DNA of 64,000 nt from Strigamia acuminata (taxonomy: Eukaryota > Arthropoda > Chilopoda > Geophilomorpha > Linotaeniidae). Position numbers and translations under genes: made by a program. Below are positions 11,706 to 25,600 of this stretch, piece by piece. The notes below the pieces were generated by a model, which saw only the letters and a list, made by a program, of their open reading frames with translations, ran no database searches and had not been told where the DNA came from. The stretch spans positions 2,914,001-2,978,000 of the forward strand of contig OX442316.1 in NCBI GenBank assembly GCA_949358305.1, read 5' to 3'. The stretch's first letter is position 1; every line of letters starts with the position of its first letter.

Positions 11706-12829
11706 CAAGTCAATTTTTAATTAATCCTCATATTTATTCCCTTAAAAAAAATCCAATAAATAAAAATCTAAATAAAAAAAAATGTACAACTCGCGGCCAC
11801 CCCTTAATTCCAACAGATGGCAACATCGGTCTTTATTTACTTGTCACTTACTACAACCGAAAAAAAAATAAAAAAAATCTCGACCATCGTCTAAATGCTT
11901 CTGGGTGTCGCTGCGCAGAGTGGTCGTGAAACGCCCCCTGCCACCAGGGCTCGCCCTCTCGTAACGGGGATGGCAATCTGAGCATTGAGGTGAGCTTCGC
12001 CACATTGCTGCCATTATCACCCTGCGTTATGTAGAAGGGAGAAAAAATGGAGTTAAATCACAGGTGTCAACCACCAAGGATAACTGCATTGGCAAGGGGG
12101 TGCCGGGGTTGCCAAGAGGTTCTGGAATGCCAACCGATGTGAGATGCCATTTTTATGCACTTTTTGTGTGTTTTTTGCGAGAAGATTGTTGAATTTTGCG
12201 TTTTTTTGCGTTTTTTTGGGGTTTAATTGCGAATTTTCTTTTGTTTGATTGAGAATTGGATTTTTTTTTGTTTTTTTGTGCAAAGAGTGGAGATATTTGC
12301 ATGTGGAAATGGAATCAAGTCGTGTGCTAGCCTCCACCTAAGGCATGTCAATTTTGTTTGGGTTTTGGATGTTGTTGCACACTGCATTTGAATTTTGAAT
12401 CTTTGCTGGTTTTTGTTTATAAATGTTTTTAGAGGTATTAATAAATCTGAAGCTCATGGTAAATTCATGGAGAGTGGTGCACGAATAAATAGATGTTTGA
12501 AAATGTCATATTTTTTAAGCGTTTGGGTTTAAATAAAGATTGTAGTTTAGCTGTATTTGAATGATTGGAAAAATGGGATAGGAAATGGAAAAATTGTCTT
12601 GGAATGTGCCAAAGTTGTTATAGATGTGATGAAAAGCAGCAGGAATGTAGAAAAATAAGCAAAAATGATGTTTAATTAATGAAAAACCATAAAGAAAAAC
12701 ATGAAAACTGAATGTTTGAAGTAAAAATGCACTAATTAAGGCAAAAATTAAATTTTTTTAAATTAATTGATTTGAAAAAATTTTATTTAAATATTTAATT
12801 AACGAATGACAGCAAAACTGTCATAAAAA
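11706..12829. other. Intergenic, mixed composition, no gene seen
   Basis: Moderately complex sequence around 11880-12350 with local GC rise; open frames are short and low-complexity. The remainder is AT-rich. Confidence 0.45.
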
Positions 12830-13275
12830 AACACTAAATATGTCATGAAAACCCCAAAAATGTCAGTAAAAACACAAAAATAATGTTTAATTACTGAAAA
12901 ACACTAAAAATGTCATGAAAAACAACAAAATTGACGCAAAAAACACAAAAATAATGTTTAATTACTGAAAAACACTAAAAATGTGATAAAACCCAAAAAT
13001 GTCACGAAAAACACAAAAGTAATGTTTAATTACTGAAAAACACTAAAAATGTCATGAAAAACACTAAAAATGTCATGAAAAACACTAAAAATGTCATGAA
13101 AAACACTAAAATGTCATTAAAAACCCTAAAAATGTCATGAAAAACCCTAAAAATGTCATGAAAACTCCAAAAATGTCATGAAAAACCCTAAAAATGTCAT
13201 GAAAAACCCTAAAATTGTCATGAAAAACCCTAAATATGTCATGAAAACCCCAAAAATGACGTGAAAAACAAAAAT
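12830..13275. repeat. Minisatellite of about 20 bp (AAAAATGTCATGAAAAACAC)
   Basis: Roughly twenty copies of a 20-bp unit with small changes, plus longer spacers containing AATAATGTTTAATTACTG. Confidence 0.88.
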
Positions 13276-14649
13276 AATGTTTAATTACTTGAAAATAACA
13301 AAAAAAAAAAACCTATAGAAACAATAAAAATTCCTTGTGACACACCAAAAACCACAAAAAAATCCGATTCCCACCCTAAACTTGAACGTAAAATTTCAAA
13401 TTTCACATTTAAAACGCAGATAAACGGCATTTATTCACTGCGAATTTATTAGCTGCATGCAGAATGGATGGGCGCCAACGTTGACAATACACTTGTATTT
13501 ATTTTTCATCCAATTCCCAAATCCCCCGTCCAGGGAAAATTGAGGCGACGGACGAGTAAAATAGAGTCCTAAGTCGTTGTATCAAGGTTAGTTGCATTTT
13601 GCAAACAAGTACAAATCCATTTTTGTAGCGGCTGCAATCGATGCGTTTCCTTTGCTTTGCTTTGCTTTCCTTTCCTACCGTCCCACGACTGTTCTTTGCT
13701 TGTTGAGGGGTTGGCGAGAGCTTTCACTCATCGCACCCCGCACCCAGCAATGGGCTCACCTTCAAATTTGGCACCGACTAAGAGGATGCTGAATTAAGAA
13801 TTTACAAATTATCAAAAATTCCTGCACCCACCGTGCCCCCCCTTGCCGCTATTTTTGGGCCGTTTTTATTCAATTAAACGACTAAATTTAATCGATTTGA
13901 AGCAAATTTTTATTTTTTTCACATTGGTTATTTTAGGGTATACTTTTTATTTTTTTATTTTTTAATTTTTTTTTTTAATTTTTTTTTTTTTAATTTTTTT
14001 TTAATTTTTAATTTTTTTATCTTTTTATTTTTTAGTTTTTCGTTTATTTTTGAGGTTTTTTGGTTTTTTTGGATTTTTTTGTACTTTCTGGTTGTTTTGT
14101 TGTCTTTGATTTTTGTTTTATTTTGAGATTCTTTTGAAATTTTTTGGGTTTTTTGTTCTTTTTTGGAGTTTTTGGGTTTTTGGTTGTTTTATTGCTGTTT
14201 TTTGGGACTTTTTAGAGATTTTTTTGGGTTTTTAGGGAATTTTTTGGAAATATTTGGGATTTTTTGGGATTTTTTGGGATTTTTTTGGGATTTTTTTGAT
14301 TTTTTGGAGATTTTTTGGATTTTTTGGGGGTTTTTGAGCTACAGGTTTGTTGTGGGGTGGTTATTTAGGGTAGGGGGACGTGTAGAGTACACCTGAGGGC
14401 ACCACCCTGTGTTCCCTGTGTTCCGTTTATCGATCGATCGTGCGTCATCTGTCACAGTGTCACCATTTATCGTCTCCAGCTTGCTCATTAGTTAAATGCA
14501 CAACTCGATTGTTCCTTAAGGTTAACTGCAACCAGATTATTTTCCGAAGGTGACAAACTACGCTGATGGCTGTTTTAAATTCGAATCAATGTGGGATCTT
14601 GATTTTAACAAGAAAATCACGGCTAACAAGATTTCATTAATTAAATACT
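13276..14649. other. Intergenic, includes a long T/G-rich tract
   Basis: 13430-13800 is complex sequence. 13900-14340 is a strand-asymmetric T and TTTTGGG tract. 14340-14620 returns to complex sequence with CGATCGATCG near 14432. No gene seen. Confidence 0.45.
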
Positions 14650-15055
14650 GCAAACATTTCATCTAAAACAGAAAAATTTCATCAAAATTTCATCAAAAAC
14701 AAAACATTTCATCAAAAACAGCACAAATTTGATAAAACATCAAAAATGTGATGTGAAACAGCACAAATGTGATGTAAAATACAAAAAATGTGACGTAAAA
14801 CACCAAAAATGTGATGTAAAACACCAATAATGTGATCAAACAGCAAAAATGTGATGAAAAACAGCAAAAATGTGATGTAAAACACCAAAAATGTGATCAA
14901 ACAGCAAAAATGTGATAAAAAACAGCAAAAATGTGATGAAAAACACCAAAAATGTGATGTAAAACTACAAAAATGTGATCAAACAGCAAAAATGTGATAA
15001 AAAACAGCAAAATGTGATGAAATACACCAAAAATGTGACGTAAAACACCCAAAAC
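14650..15055. repeat. Minisatellite of about 20 bp (AAAAATGTGATGTAAAACAC)
   Basis: About eighteen copies of a unit resembling the array at 12830 but with TGTGAT in place of TGTCAT. Confidence 0.88.
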
Positions 15056-16175
15056 AACACCAATTTAAAAAAAAAAACCTCCAAAAACAACTCGAAAAAA
15101 CAAACAAAAATTCCCACATAATTCTCTTCCAACCAACCAACCTCCAACAACCCTTCATCCATAAACATCCATAAACAAAGTGACAATTTTCCCGAAAAAC
15201 CAAGCAGCAAAGCAAAACCAAACCCCAGGGGCAGCACCGCACCGCACAAAAACCCTCGATTATTCCTGCGCCTAATTACGAAAGATTGAAAATTGCCAGT
15301 CATTTCATCCGAGCCAAACAAACAAAGAATGCAATCTACATAACGAACGCATCATTGACCTTAAGTAGAAACATTTGCACACGAAACCAAGCCAACTCAA
15401 GATTCCTAACCCATATACATATACACAATTTTCCCATTGTTTTTTCTCGGTGGGGAAACGTGCAATGATGAATTATCTCATTAGAATTTCGCCCTATCAC
15501 AATGCGATGATGTATGCGCACATGCATCAAAGGGGGGATTGCAGTTAAGCCAACATTCGGGCGAAAAAATGTCCACTTGGCATCGATTGACGAAATGACG
15601 TAAGCAATTTGAAAAATGGAATGTTTTGGCTCGTATTTGCATAACGGTTGTATGTGCAGTTGAATTAGGTTGATTGATAATTAGATCGGGTTGGGTGTAT
15701 CGATCGGGGAATTTTAAATGACGCTTCTCTGCGGAACAACGCGATTATTAACGTTATCTCAATTAATAATACATACGAGTTGTTTTAACTCGCTTGGAAC
15801 GTTTGATTTGTGACTTTTGGGTGGTTTTGTTTTGGATTGCTGCTTGGCGGATGTGCAATAATGGGTTTTCTTTTTGGTGGGGTGGTGAGATGTCGAATTG
15901 TTTTGAGATGTTTTTTTGTTAGAATTTTGGATATTTATTGTTTTTTTGAATGTATTTTGGGTGAAATGTCGAAATTTTGGATGGAATTATTGAAAAGTCG
16001 CATTGTTTTATATTTTTTCGGAAGGAAATATTGGAAAATCGCATTGTTTCGTGCTGTTTTCAGTCAAAATTTGAAAAAAATCAAATTGTTTTGTATTATT
16101 TTCAATTGTATCACATTGTTTAATTATTTATTACAAAATTACATTGTTTCATACATTTTTTGGTCGAAATATTGT
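15056..16175. other. Complex non-repetitive intergenic DNA
   Basis: Between about 15240 and 15800 the sequence is unusually complex for this region, with balanced composition and no open frame. It would be a reasonable place for conserved non-coding elements of the downstream chromatin gene. 15800-16175 grades into T-rich repeats. Confidence 0.4.
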
Positions 16176-16179
16176 TTTA

Positions 16180-16625
16180 AGTTATTTTCAGGTCAAAATA
16201 TCATAAAATCACACTGTTTTGTGCAATTTTCAGTGAAAATCTCTTTATTTTATGCAATTTTCAGTGAAAATCTCAATATTTTGTGCAATCTTTAGTGAAA
16301 AATCTCATTATTTTGTGCAATATTCAGTGAAAATCTCTTTATTTTGTGCAATTTTCAGTGAAAATCTCTTTATTTTGTGCAATTTTTAGGGAAAATTCTC
16401 ATTATTTTGTGCAATTTTCAGTGAAAATCTCATTATTTTGTGCAATATTCAGTGAAAATCTCTTTATTTTGTGCAATTTTCAGTGAAAATCTCAATATTT
16501 GTGCAATATTTAGTGAAAAATCTCATTATTTTGTGCAATTTTCAGTGAAAATCTCAATATTTTGTGCAATTTTTAGTGAAAAATCTCAATATTTGGTGCA
16601 ATTTTCAGAGAAAATCTCATTATTA
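16180..16625. repeat. 27-bp minisatellite
   Basis: About fourteen copies of a unit containing TTTTGTGCAATTTTCAGTG and AAAATCTCATTA. Confidence 0.9.
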
Positions 16626-16689
16626 TTTCGTATAAATCAAAAAATCCTAATAACCAAAAAGCAGCAGCAAACAATCAACAAACTAACTT

Positions 16690-16917
16690 TATTCGCACAA
16701 AACCGAACGAAACCCGCTGCCACACGAGCCACAAATCGCAAATTCTGCACTCGATCCCTCTCTCTCCCTCTCTCTCTCACTCGCACTCTCTCAATGGTTG
16801 CGTGAAGCGCCAAGCCTGAGTAAGCGTGCGTAGAGTAGCGTAGAACCCGAGCGAGTTTCTCGCCGTTCGTGCTTCGATGAATGAAAGCTGCAGGGCGACC
16901 GGGAAGGGTAGCGAGCG

Positions 16918-16959
<42 letters not shown>

Positions 16960-17780
16960 AAAGGCGCCACCTCGTGTGACTAGCGGGAGGTGGATTTCAT
17001 TCACGAGTGTATAAAGAGCAGCGAGAGAACGAACGAGGACGAGGACGAGGACGAGGACGAACGGCGATGAGCGCTCGTCCCCGCTCGTCGGCGCTCGCCC
17101 CCGCTCGATGCCGCTCGACGTTGCACGTTGCACGTTCGACGTTCGTCACAGCGAGGTCTTTCGCTTCCTCCCGCTCTCTCTCGCTGTTCGTGACGAACCG
17201 AACCGAACCCGTTTACCGGGTGATCGGTGGGAGGAGGCTGTTTACACGTGTAATCGGTCTCGGCGTGCGGTCGACGCGGGGGCCGAGACGCCACGCTGCG
17301 GATTGCGCACGCACACGCCCAACGCCTTGAGGTGGCGCACGCACGATTATACACCTGATTACCCGGGCTGGCCATCGACGCAACCGCCGGTGCTTATCAG
17401 TTTACCTCGCATGTCGAGGCGGAGAAGCGCCCAATTACGCGCTGATTTATCCGTGCCGACGCCGACACGAGACCCCCGCGGTCGGTTGCTATTGCTGGGA
17501 GACCCCGGGCAAGGACGTGGAAACGCACGAGGGCCTTTAATGCGTCCGTGGTGGCGGTGGAACGGCGTGGGAACGCGAACGGGAAGGGAGGGAAGGGAAG
17601 GGAAGGGAAGGAAAAAAAAGATCGTCGTCGCACATCGACGTCGAGAGAGTTGCGAAGGATCGGGGAATCGTTGGCAACATCATTAGCGAGGTCTGGCTCC
17701 GTCTGCACCCGGCCACGCACAAAAGGAAGGAAGACGATCGTTTCGACACCTTTTAACACGATGGTTAACTTGTCAGAAAC
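16690..17780. promoter_or_regulatory. GC-rich, CpG-rich island 1 (candidate promoter)
   Basis: A kilobase of about 55-60 percent GC in otherwise AT-rich DNA, dense in CpG (CGACG, GCGCTCG). It includes an uninterrupted GA dinucleotide tract at 16920-16955, a GAGGAC repeat at 17035-17059 and GGGAAGGGAAGG repeats near 17585. Open frames occur on both strands but are products of composition: none carries a recognisable domain. Best read as a CpG island or promoter region; the gene served could be the chromatin gene downstream. Confidence 0.45.
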
Positions 17781-17809
17781 AGCGTGATCGGTTTATATGA
17801 GTGTTTCCG

Positions 17810-18720
17810 GGTTTCTTTTTTTTATTTGGATTTTTTTTTTTTTTGGTTTTTTAGGTTTTTTTTTTTTTTTTTTTTTTTTTTGAAAGGAATAAATATTTTT
17901 GAGTGGAAAAATGGTGAAGTTGTTGAGGAGTTGTCTTATTCAGTTGTTTGTTGAGGAGTTGTTTTATTCAATTGTTTGTTGTGGAGTTTTTGTTTTTAAT
18001 TGTTTGGTGTTGAGTTGTTTTATTTAATTGTTGTTAATTGTTTTAATCAATTGTTTGTTGAGTCGTTTTAGTTAATTGTTTGGTGAGTCGTTTTAGTTAA
18101 TTGTTGTTCATTGTTTTAGTTCATTGTTGTTCATTGTTTTAGTCAATTGTTTGTTGAGTCGTTTGATTTAATTGTTGTTCATTGTTACATTTAATTGTTG
18201 TCTGTTGTTTGAGTTGTTTTATTCAATTGTTGTTCATTGTTGAATCGTTTAGTTTTGTTTTGTTGTTGTTCATTGTGGGGTTGTTTTGTTTTATTGTTAT
18301 TGTTGTTGTTTGGGTTGTTTCATCTAACGTATGTTCATTGGAAAAAAAATTAATGTTTAAATTGACTTGTTTTGTTCAATTTATGTTTTTTGACTTGTTT
18401 TGTTAAATTTGTGATTTCTCTTGACTTGTTTTGCTCAATTTGTGTTTTTTCTTGACTTGTTTTGTTCAATTTGTGTTTTTTCTTGACTTGTTTTGTTCAA
18501 TTTGTGTTTTTTCGCGCCTTGTTTGTTCAATTTGTGTTTTTTAACTTGTTTTGTTCAATTTGTGATTTTTCTTGACTTATTTTGTTCAATTTGTGTTTTT
18601 TTGCGCCTTGTTTGTTCAATTTGTGTTTTTTTGCGCCTTGTTTGTTCAATTTGTGTTTTTTAACTTGTTTTGTTCAATTTGTGATATCTCTTGACTTGTT
18701 TTGTTCAATCATTGTTCAGT
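17810..18720. repeat. T/G-rich tandem repeats
   Basis: Poly-T, then TTGTTTGTTGAG-type repeats (17920-18300), then a unit of about 30 bp containing CTTGACTTGTTTTGTTCAAT at 18360-18715. Confidence 0.85.
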
Positions 18721-19875
18721 AATCACGTTTTTGCCATTAGATGCATTTAATTCAATTTCAGTTCATCGGTCACATTCGGCCCATTCCAACTAAACAAACA
18801 ATTGCACATTTTCTTGCTCATCTATTTCTATATTTAATCCTTGCTCATTTTCCTCCCACTACATTAAAAACTCCAAATCCAACAATCCCTTTCTTTCATT
18901 ATTCAACCAAACAAAACAAAACCCCCGCCATCTTTAATTCAATCCCAACCTAATTATGCACAATTCAAACAACACACCAAAAGATCAAAGTTTATTCCCC
19001 CCGACCGAAAAAAAAAATCCCCTCTAATTAAACCTACACACAAAATAGTTAAAAAGAAATTGAACTCGAAATAGAACCAAAATTGAGCGCCCGAATCTGC
19101 TGATTTTGATCAGCAGAGTTTCATTTCTCTTCGCATTTTACGAGGTGGAGTGAGTCCATGTTGTGCAGGCGAGGGAGACAGTATTCACAATATCCTTATT
19201 AAATTATGCCAACTAGGCAGCATAAATATCGCTTTAATTACGCTGGTGTTTCTCAGTCGTCGCAAACGCAACGGTAAATATTTCCTGCGCGCCGGAATAA
19301 AAGAAGATAATTGACGTTTTAATCAATCGATACGTACACATTTTTGGGGGATAAGGTCGCGTTTCCAGTCGCGACCATAAAACGCTCACTGTGTAGTGGC
19401 TGGGATAACCCAAGCCTAATTGAGTCGTTGTAGCGGGGTTTGCCATCTGCAATGACAAGAAACCAAGGCGCTCAGGCTGTGGCTGGGTTCTACTTTTCGA
19501 TGCAGTGCCAGGTATTTACTCTCCTACGAACGTCAGGTTTCATTTATTATCTCAATGATGTTGTGAGAGGGGATTTTTCTTTTTTTTTTTTTTTTTTTTT
19601 TTTTCTAATGTGGTGGAATAAAATGGTGGAATAAAATGGTGGAATGAAATGGTGGGTTTTGTGTTTTTAGGTGGGTTTTATGATTGAGATTTTTTTTTTT
19701 TTTTTTTGAATTATTGGTTGGTTCGGGGTGGTTTTTTGTTGTTGTTGGAGTTTGGTTTTTTTGGATTGTTTTGTTGGGTTGTTGTTTTTTTGTTTTGTTT
19801 TGTTTGATTGTTGGTTTTTATGATTTGTTTTGTTTGATTGGTTTTTTTTTTAATGGGATGATTTTTGTGAAATTG
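18721..19875. other. Intergenic, no gene seen
   Basis: A complex block at 19080-19570 (moderate GC, no repeat) lies between A/C-rich and T-rich simple sequence. No supported coding frame. Confidence 0.4.
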
Positions 19876-19879
19876 TTTT

Positions 19880-20650
19880 GTTTGATGTGTTGTGAATTGA
19901 TGGATTTCTGCTGTTTTATATAATTGTTATGTTTTCTGAAATTGTTGTTTTAATTGATGTGTTTTCTTGAATTGTTGTTTTAATTGATGTGTTTTCTTGA
20001 ATTGTTGTTTTAATAGATGTGTTTTCTTGAATTGTTGTTTTAATTGATGTGTTTTCTTGAATTGTTGTTTTAATTGATGTGTTTTCTTGAATTGTTGTTT
20101 TAATTGATGTGTTTTCTAAAATTGTTGTGTTTTCTGAAATTGTTGTTTTTTCTGAAATTGTTGCGTTTTAATTGACGTTTTCTGAAATTGTTGTGTTTTA
20201 ATTGACGTTTTCTGAAATTGTTGTGTTTTAATTGACGTTTTCTGAAATTGTTGTGTTTTAATTGACGTTTTCTAAAATTGCTGTTTCAATTAATGTGTTT
20301 TCTACAGTTTCATGAACTTGTGGTGTTTTAATTGATTTGTTTTCTGCTGCTATATGAAATTGTTGTGTTTAATTGATTTGTTTTCTGTTGTTTTATAAAA
20401 TTGTTGTGTTTTAATTGATGTGTTTTCTGCTGTTTTAATTGATGTGTTTTCTGCTGTTTTAATTGATGTGTTTTCTGCTGTTTTAATTGATGTGTTTTCT
20501 GCTGTTTTAATTGATGTGTTTTCTGCTATTTTATGAGATTGTTGTGTTTTCTGCTGTTTGTCGAGTTTTCTGCTGCTGTTTTATATCATTGTTGTGTTTT
20601 AATCGATGTGTTTCCTATTATTTTCTGGAATTGTTCTATTTTAATTAACG
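19880..20650. repeat. Minisatellite of about 32 bp (TTTTAATTGATGTGTTTTCT)
   Basis: Roughly twenty degenerate copies with sub-blocks of nearly identical units (19930-20110, 20160-20280, 20430-20520), a sign of local re-amplification. Confidence 0.88.
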
Positions 20651-21559
20651 TTTTATGAAATTGTTGTATTTGAATTAACGTCTTTCCCTGCTGTTTTCCG
20701 AATTTGTGAGTCCAACCGATCCTTCTTTCCACCGTCTCACCAATTCCTCTTTCTAATTAACATTTCTTCTCCCGTTTTATCAAATTCGTCTTCAATTATT
20801 CATCCCCTCAATACTCCACCAATCTCCTGCATAAACAATTATCCGCCATCCACCATTTAATGAAATTGTTGTATACACACACACACACAGACACACACTC
20901 ATTTATTGATCTCCCAACATTTTATGAAATTGTTACATATCCAATTATCGATTTCCCAACCTTAACAAAATCATTCCCATCCAAAACCAAATCCAAAAAA
21001 AAAAATCAATTAAAAAAATTTAAAAATTAATTGATAAAAATCAAACCCCAAAAAAAATAAATACAAAAACAAATAAATAAATAAACAAAAAAAAATGCAC
21101 ACACACATACACACAAGTCATTACCATACACAAATATGCCATTTTTGTCAAGCCATAACCGTACGTGACTGAAATGTCATTCCAGCCATAGAGAGAGCGA
21201 ATAAAAAAATTTACTGATATGTGGTGCACACTAAATTTCATTGCTTGATTGCGCAGGCGCATTGAGATCCCTCCGAGAAAGAGAAAAGAGAGAAAGATAG
21301 ATATCGAAGCTCCCTGCAATCCAATAAAATGGGAACGGCCTCGCACAAAGTAATTAATATTCAGTGTTTATCATATACGTTTTCCTTTCTCTCTCTCTCT
21401 TACTCCCCTCTTCGCTTTCCCCCCCAAACATTCCCCCGCCAAGAATAACCAATCATCTCGAGTCCCCCGACTCAAAAAAGGGGTAAGTACCCGACGACAA
21501 AAACCCCGAAAAAAGAGGAAAAAGGTTCCGCGAACAAACGGGTCAAAGTTGACCTTGAA
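20651..21559. other. Intergenic, no gene seen
   Basis: A-rich simple sequence with a CA dinucleotide tract at 20876-20888, then complex sequence from 21110. No coding frame supported. Confidence 0.4.
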
Positions 21560-22640
21560 CCGGGCGAATTGAGCGCGCAAAATTAGCCCGGTAGTTGGCG
21601 CGTTACATCATTCGTCGGCGGTGAATTATTTGCACATTTGCATTTTAATCTGCGCGAATAATTATTGGGAGACGAGCGGCGAGAGAGAGAGATCGAGAGA
21701 GAGTTGCGTGTCGGAGCGACCCGGGACGACGAGCGGAGGCGAAAAAGGAGCGCGGGCACCTCCGACGAGCGAAAAATGGCGGCCGCTTTAATATTTCGAC
21801 TCATCTAGCACGATGACAACGGGGCCCGGTACGTATTGAAATGCAAAATGACTAATCGCGCCTGCTCAGTGGTGCGGTCGCGCACCTGCTCGCTTTCTTG
21901 CTGGGTGGAGGAGGAGAAGCGCTCGCTTGCCATCGGCCCAAGATGGCGGCGCTCCCGCTCCATCTCACGCACGGCGAAGCGACGCCCGCGATGCCCGCAT
22001 TGCCACGCTCTTACGTTCGTTCGCGGAGACGTTGCGAGCAGCTTGGACCATCCATCGAGACGTCCGATGGTGTTGTGCGTTAACAACGATCGGATTCGAG
22101 GTTCGTAGTGCGAAATTTGCGCCCATTTCGCCCCATTTTTCTCGCCTCACCCCAGACCGCGTGTCATGCCGCGCGCTTCTCGCGCACCGTTTTGCGCTGC
22201 TCGATCGAACCCACGTTTACAAGTTGCTGGCCCGGAGCACACGAGCCCCCGGTCAGCCAACACGGCGCGGCGCACTCGTGCTAAGCCTAAACGAGGGGCC
22301 GAGAGCGCTGGGAGCGCGGGCTGACGTTTTCCTAGTGGAATTTGGTTCGGTGGACACGCGGTGGAGTGTTCGGGAGACAAAGTGAAGGTAGGACACACGT
22401 TCGAGTTCATTGAGAGGCGAGAGAGAGAGAGAGGGAGAGAGAGGAGGGCAGTCGGTTACGTAACAGCTTAGCGACGGCCCCGCGTGGGATTCGATCCCGT
22501 CACGTCTCACGAGTCCTGCTCGCTTATTTATATTGTCGTCCGGTGTCCCTTTAAAAGGGGCTGTTTGCGCGACCATCAATCGGACGAGGATGGGATACAC
22601 GCGCCGTTTAACGCCTTTTAAATCGTTCGCAATTGTTTTC
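21560..22640 (+). promoter_or_regulatory. CpG-rich island 2, candidate promoter and first exon of the chromatin gene
   Basis: Dense CpG and high GC. It contains two YY1-like AATGGCGGCC / AAGATGGCGGCG sites (about 21775 and 21941). A plausible splice donor, AAGTGAAG|gtagga, lies at 22387-22392, so an untranslated first exon could end at 22386 and splice to an acceptor before the coding start at 26677, for example ATTGCAG at about 26269. Open frames on both strands have no domains and look compositional. Strand and gene assignment are inference. Confidence 0.45.
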
Positions 22641-25600
22641 GGCAATAATTGTTATTTTTTTTTTTTTTAGTTTTTGTTTTAGTTATCGTTTATTTTGGTT
22701 TATTTGAGATTTTTTTTTGGTTTTTTGGATTTTTGTGAGGGATCGATTTGTTACTAAAGGAGGAAAAGGTCGTTTTTAAGTGATTTAAAACGGAAATTGG
22801 GGATTTTGTGGGTTTGGAGTGTTTTTTTTGTGGTGTTTATGATTTTTTGTTGGTGTTTTTGGTTTTTATTTTGTTGGTGTTTTTGATTTTTCTTTGGTTT
22901 TTTTTAAAAATGTTTTTGGTAATTTCGAGTTTTTTTAAAAATGTTTTTTTTTGGTAATTTTTGGTTTTTTTAAAAATATTTTTTGGTAATTTTTGTATTT
23001 TTTAAAAATGTTTTTTGGTGATTTTGAGATTTCTTTTGTGTTTTTGGTTTTTTTTTGGAGGTTTTGATAATTTTTTGTGGATTTTTTGATGTTATTTCGG
23101 TGTTTTGGACGTTTTTTGAAGATGAAATCAGGTCAGAGAGGTTTTTCTCTCTTTTTTTTCCGTGAATTCCTATGTGGGTTTTCATGACCAAAAGGTGGCA
23201 CAGGTGTCATTAATTGACTTTAACACGAGTAACAAGTTATTTATGGGGGTTTTATTTCTTCCATTAGCTGATATAGTTGATATTACATCACTTTTTTCCA
23301 CATTTCATCCTTCTCTAATATTTAAAAAATTTCCAAAAATTTTTTCCCCGATTTTTTGAGGCGCGGTTAATCCTAGCTGCCATTTTGCAGATGACAAATG
23401 GTTTGGGAAGAGGTTTGTTTATAGGAAAAAACTTATTGGAAATAGTCGTCGGAACAGATGAGCGAGTATTTGAAAGCATGTTGAGTCATGTTTTCCGAAA
23501 AGATCGGAAAAGGGATGATAATTTAGTGGGAAAAAGAGCGAAGTTTCCACGAACTCACTGGATAGAGACAGAGAGAGAACGAGAGAGAGAGCCATGTTTG
23601 AACGGCGGCCAAATTAATAAACATTACTCTTGAATTACACCCCATGAATAATGATCTTATTGATCATAAAAACGGTTTTGACGACAACAGAAAAAATTTT
23701 AAAGACCGGAAATTACATGTAAAATTTATTTTTAGTCGTGAATTTATTTTTAAGATTTATTTTTCGATTTTTTCTTTTTTTATAAATTACGTAAATGGAA
23801 GAATTTAAAATCCAAATTGCGACATGTCTAATGGTTTAGGCAATCTTTTAGATTGGTTCAATTTGTCTAAGGGTCCCGTGTAACATGTAGAGGACATAAA
23901 TACACTATTAAGAAGCTGAATTACATTGGATGATGTTTGTGCAAGACGATTTATTATCACTTCCTGTATCTTGGCCTATTTTACCGGTTAGAACACAAGA
24001 TTTTATTACTTGTACCGAAAAATAAGAGTTCAAGTATCATTAAGAGTGACCCAAATCGAGATATTTGTCCGTTGGTTTGGGATATGGAGAATTCGAGCTG
24101 GAGAATGAATAATTTGCATTGGAAATGTTTGTGCGAAGAGCGAAGGCCATAAAATTTAATTATATACTCTAAGTCTTTTATCCTCTTAATCAGATTTCGC
24201 GGAAAATTTTATTTTATTTTTGAGAGGAAAAATGAGGTTTTTTTTGGATTTTTGTAATGGAAAAAAATTTGAAGAAAATGTTGGTATTAAAGGTTGGGTA
24301 TTTATGCAAAATAAAATTTCTTTTTGTGCACGTACAATGTGCACGGAAAATTCCATTTCACGCGGTGGCAAATGTAGAAATATGCAATATGCAAATTAAA
24401 AGAATTTGTTCGAGTGAAGTCAAGTGTTGCACATTTATTTTACTAATTTGTGCACTTCGGTATGCACGTGGTATGTGTATCGTAAAATAAATGCATAAAT
24501 CGCCATTTTTCCGGAAAATTTATTTTCTAATTTCTGCATTTATGCAAAATAATATTTTTTTATGCATTTATGCGTTTATCCGGCCTCTAGTTACTATTAA
24601 TATATAAAAAAAAAAAATTTTTATTAAATGGATTTTTAAAAAATAAAAAATTATTAATAACTTTTAGTTTTTTAATATAATGATTAAAAAAAGGGTAAAA
24701 ATTGATACGTACAAGTTATGTATCGTTAAAAAAAGACAAATCGCCGTTTTTTCCCGAAAAAATGCGATTTATACATTTATTTCTGATTTTTGGAAAATAT
24801 GCATTTATAGCCAATTTCGGCTTTTTATTGAATAAAAATAATTCCTATGCATTTATGCATTTATCCGGGCCTTAGTTATTATTAATTATTAATTTCATAA
24901 AATTTTTTTTTTTGCAAAATTCGAGCCCTTTGTCAGCATGAAAATAAATAAACTGCGTGTTGATAAAACAGGCAAAAGCTGGCCTCGATTGGAGTGTGTG
25001 CTGCTTAGGAAAATAAGCTGTCAGTCTGCAGAACTGTGTCACCACATTAATTCAGTGAAATTAAATGAGAAAAATGGCGCGTGTTAAACCGAATCACCAC
25101 TTTTCATTTTTATTTTTGAAGTCGAGGACAGATATAAATACTTTTGTATTTTTTTATATTTTTTTATTTATTTAATTTTTTGTAAATTCGTGTTTCACCC
25201 TGTACTTAAACCAACATGTTTCCGAACTTGAAATTACAAGTCTTTTGTACATTGATTGCACAAGGTTGCAGTAAATTACTCACATAATGACATTGAAGGC
25301 TCAATAAAATGAGGAGTATGGAGAAAAAAAAATATTCAGACAAATTATATTTTTGTTTCAGTGTTTTTGTTCCCAGAATGCAACTGGAATTTGAAGTCAT
25401 CACTTTGTTTTTCCAAATTATTGATTTGCAGGGAGACTCTCATTTAACGCTCTCACACGGTGACGTCAAGTTAGAGTACCTTTTGTCATAAAAATAACTA
25501 CGTAAATAAATCAACCTCAAACATTTTAATTAATTCCAATTTTTATACCGAAAAGTATAAAAAGAGATGAAAAAAATGGCATTTGTTCAGCTGAACAAGC

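Noticed and set aside
14163-14396. Phe/Gly/Leu-rich 77-residue frame resembling a membrane protein
   Set aside because: Low-complexity TTTTGGG tract; hydrophobicity is a by-product of T-rich codons.
14650-15055. CRISPR-like regularly spaced repeats
   Set aside because: Tandem minisatellite without unique spacers of constant length, in a eukaryotic genome.
17001-17790. Overlapping Arg/Ser-rich frames on both strands
   Set aside because: GC-rich CpG island gives long frames in any direction; no domain and no frame preference.
21805-22645. Several 60-150 residue frames in the second CpG island
   Set aside because: Mutually overlapping on both strands with no domains; composition effect.
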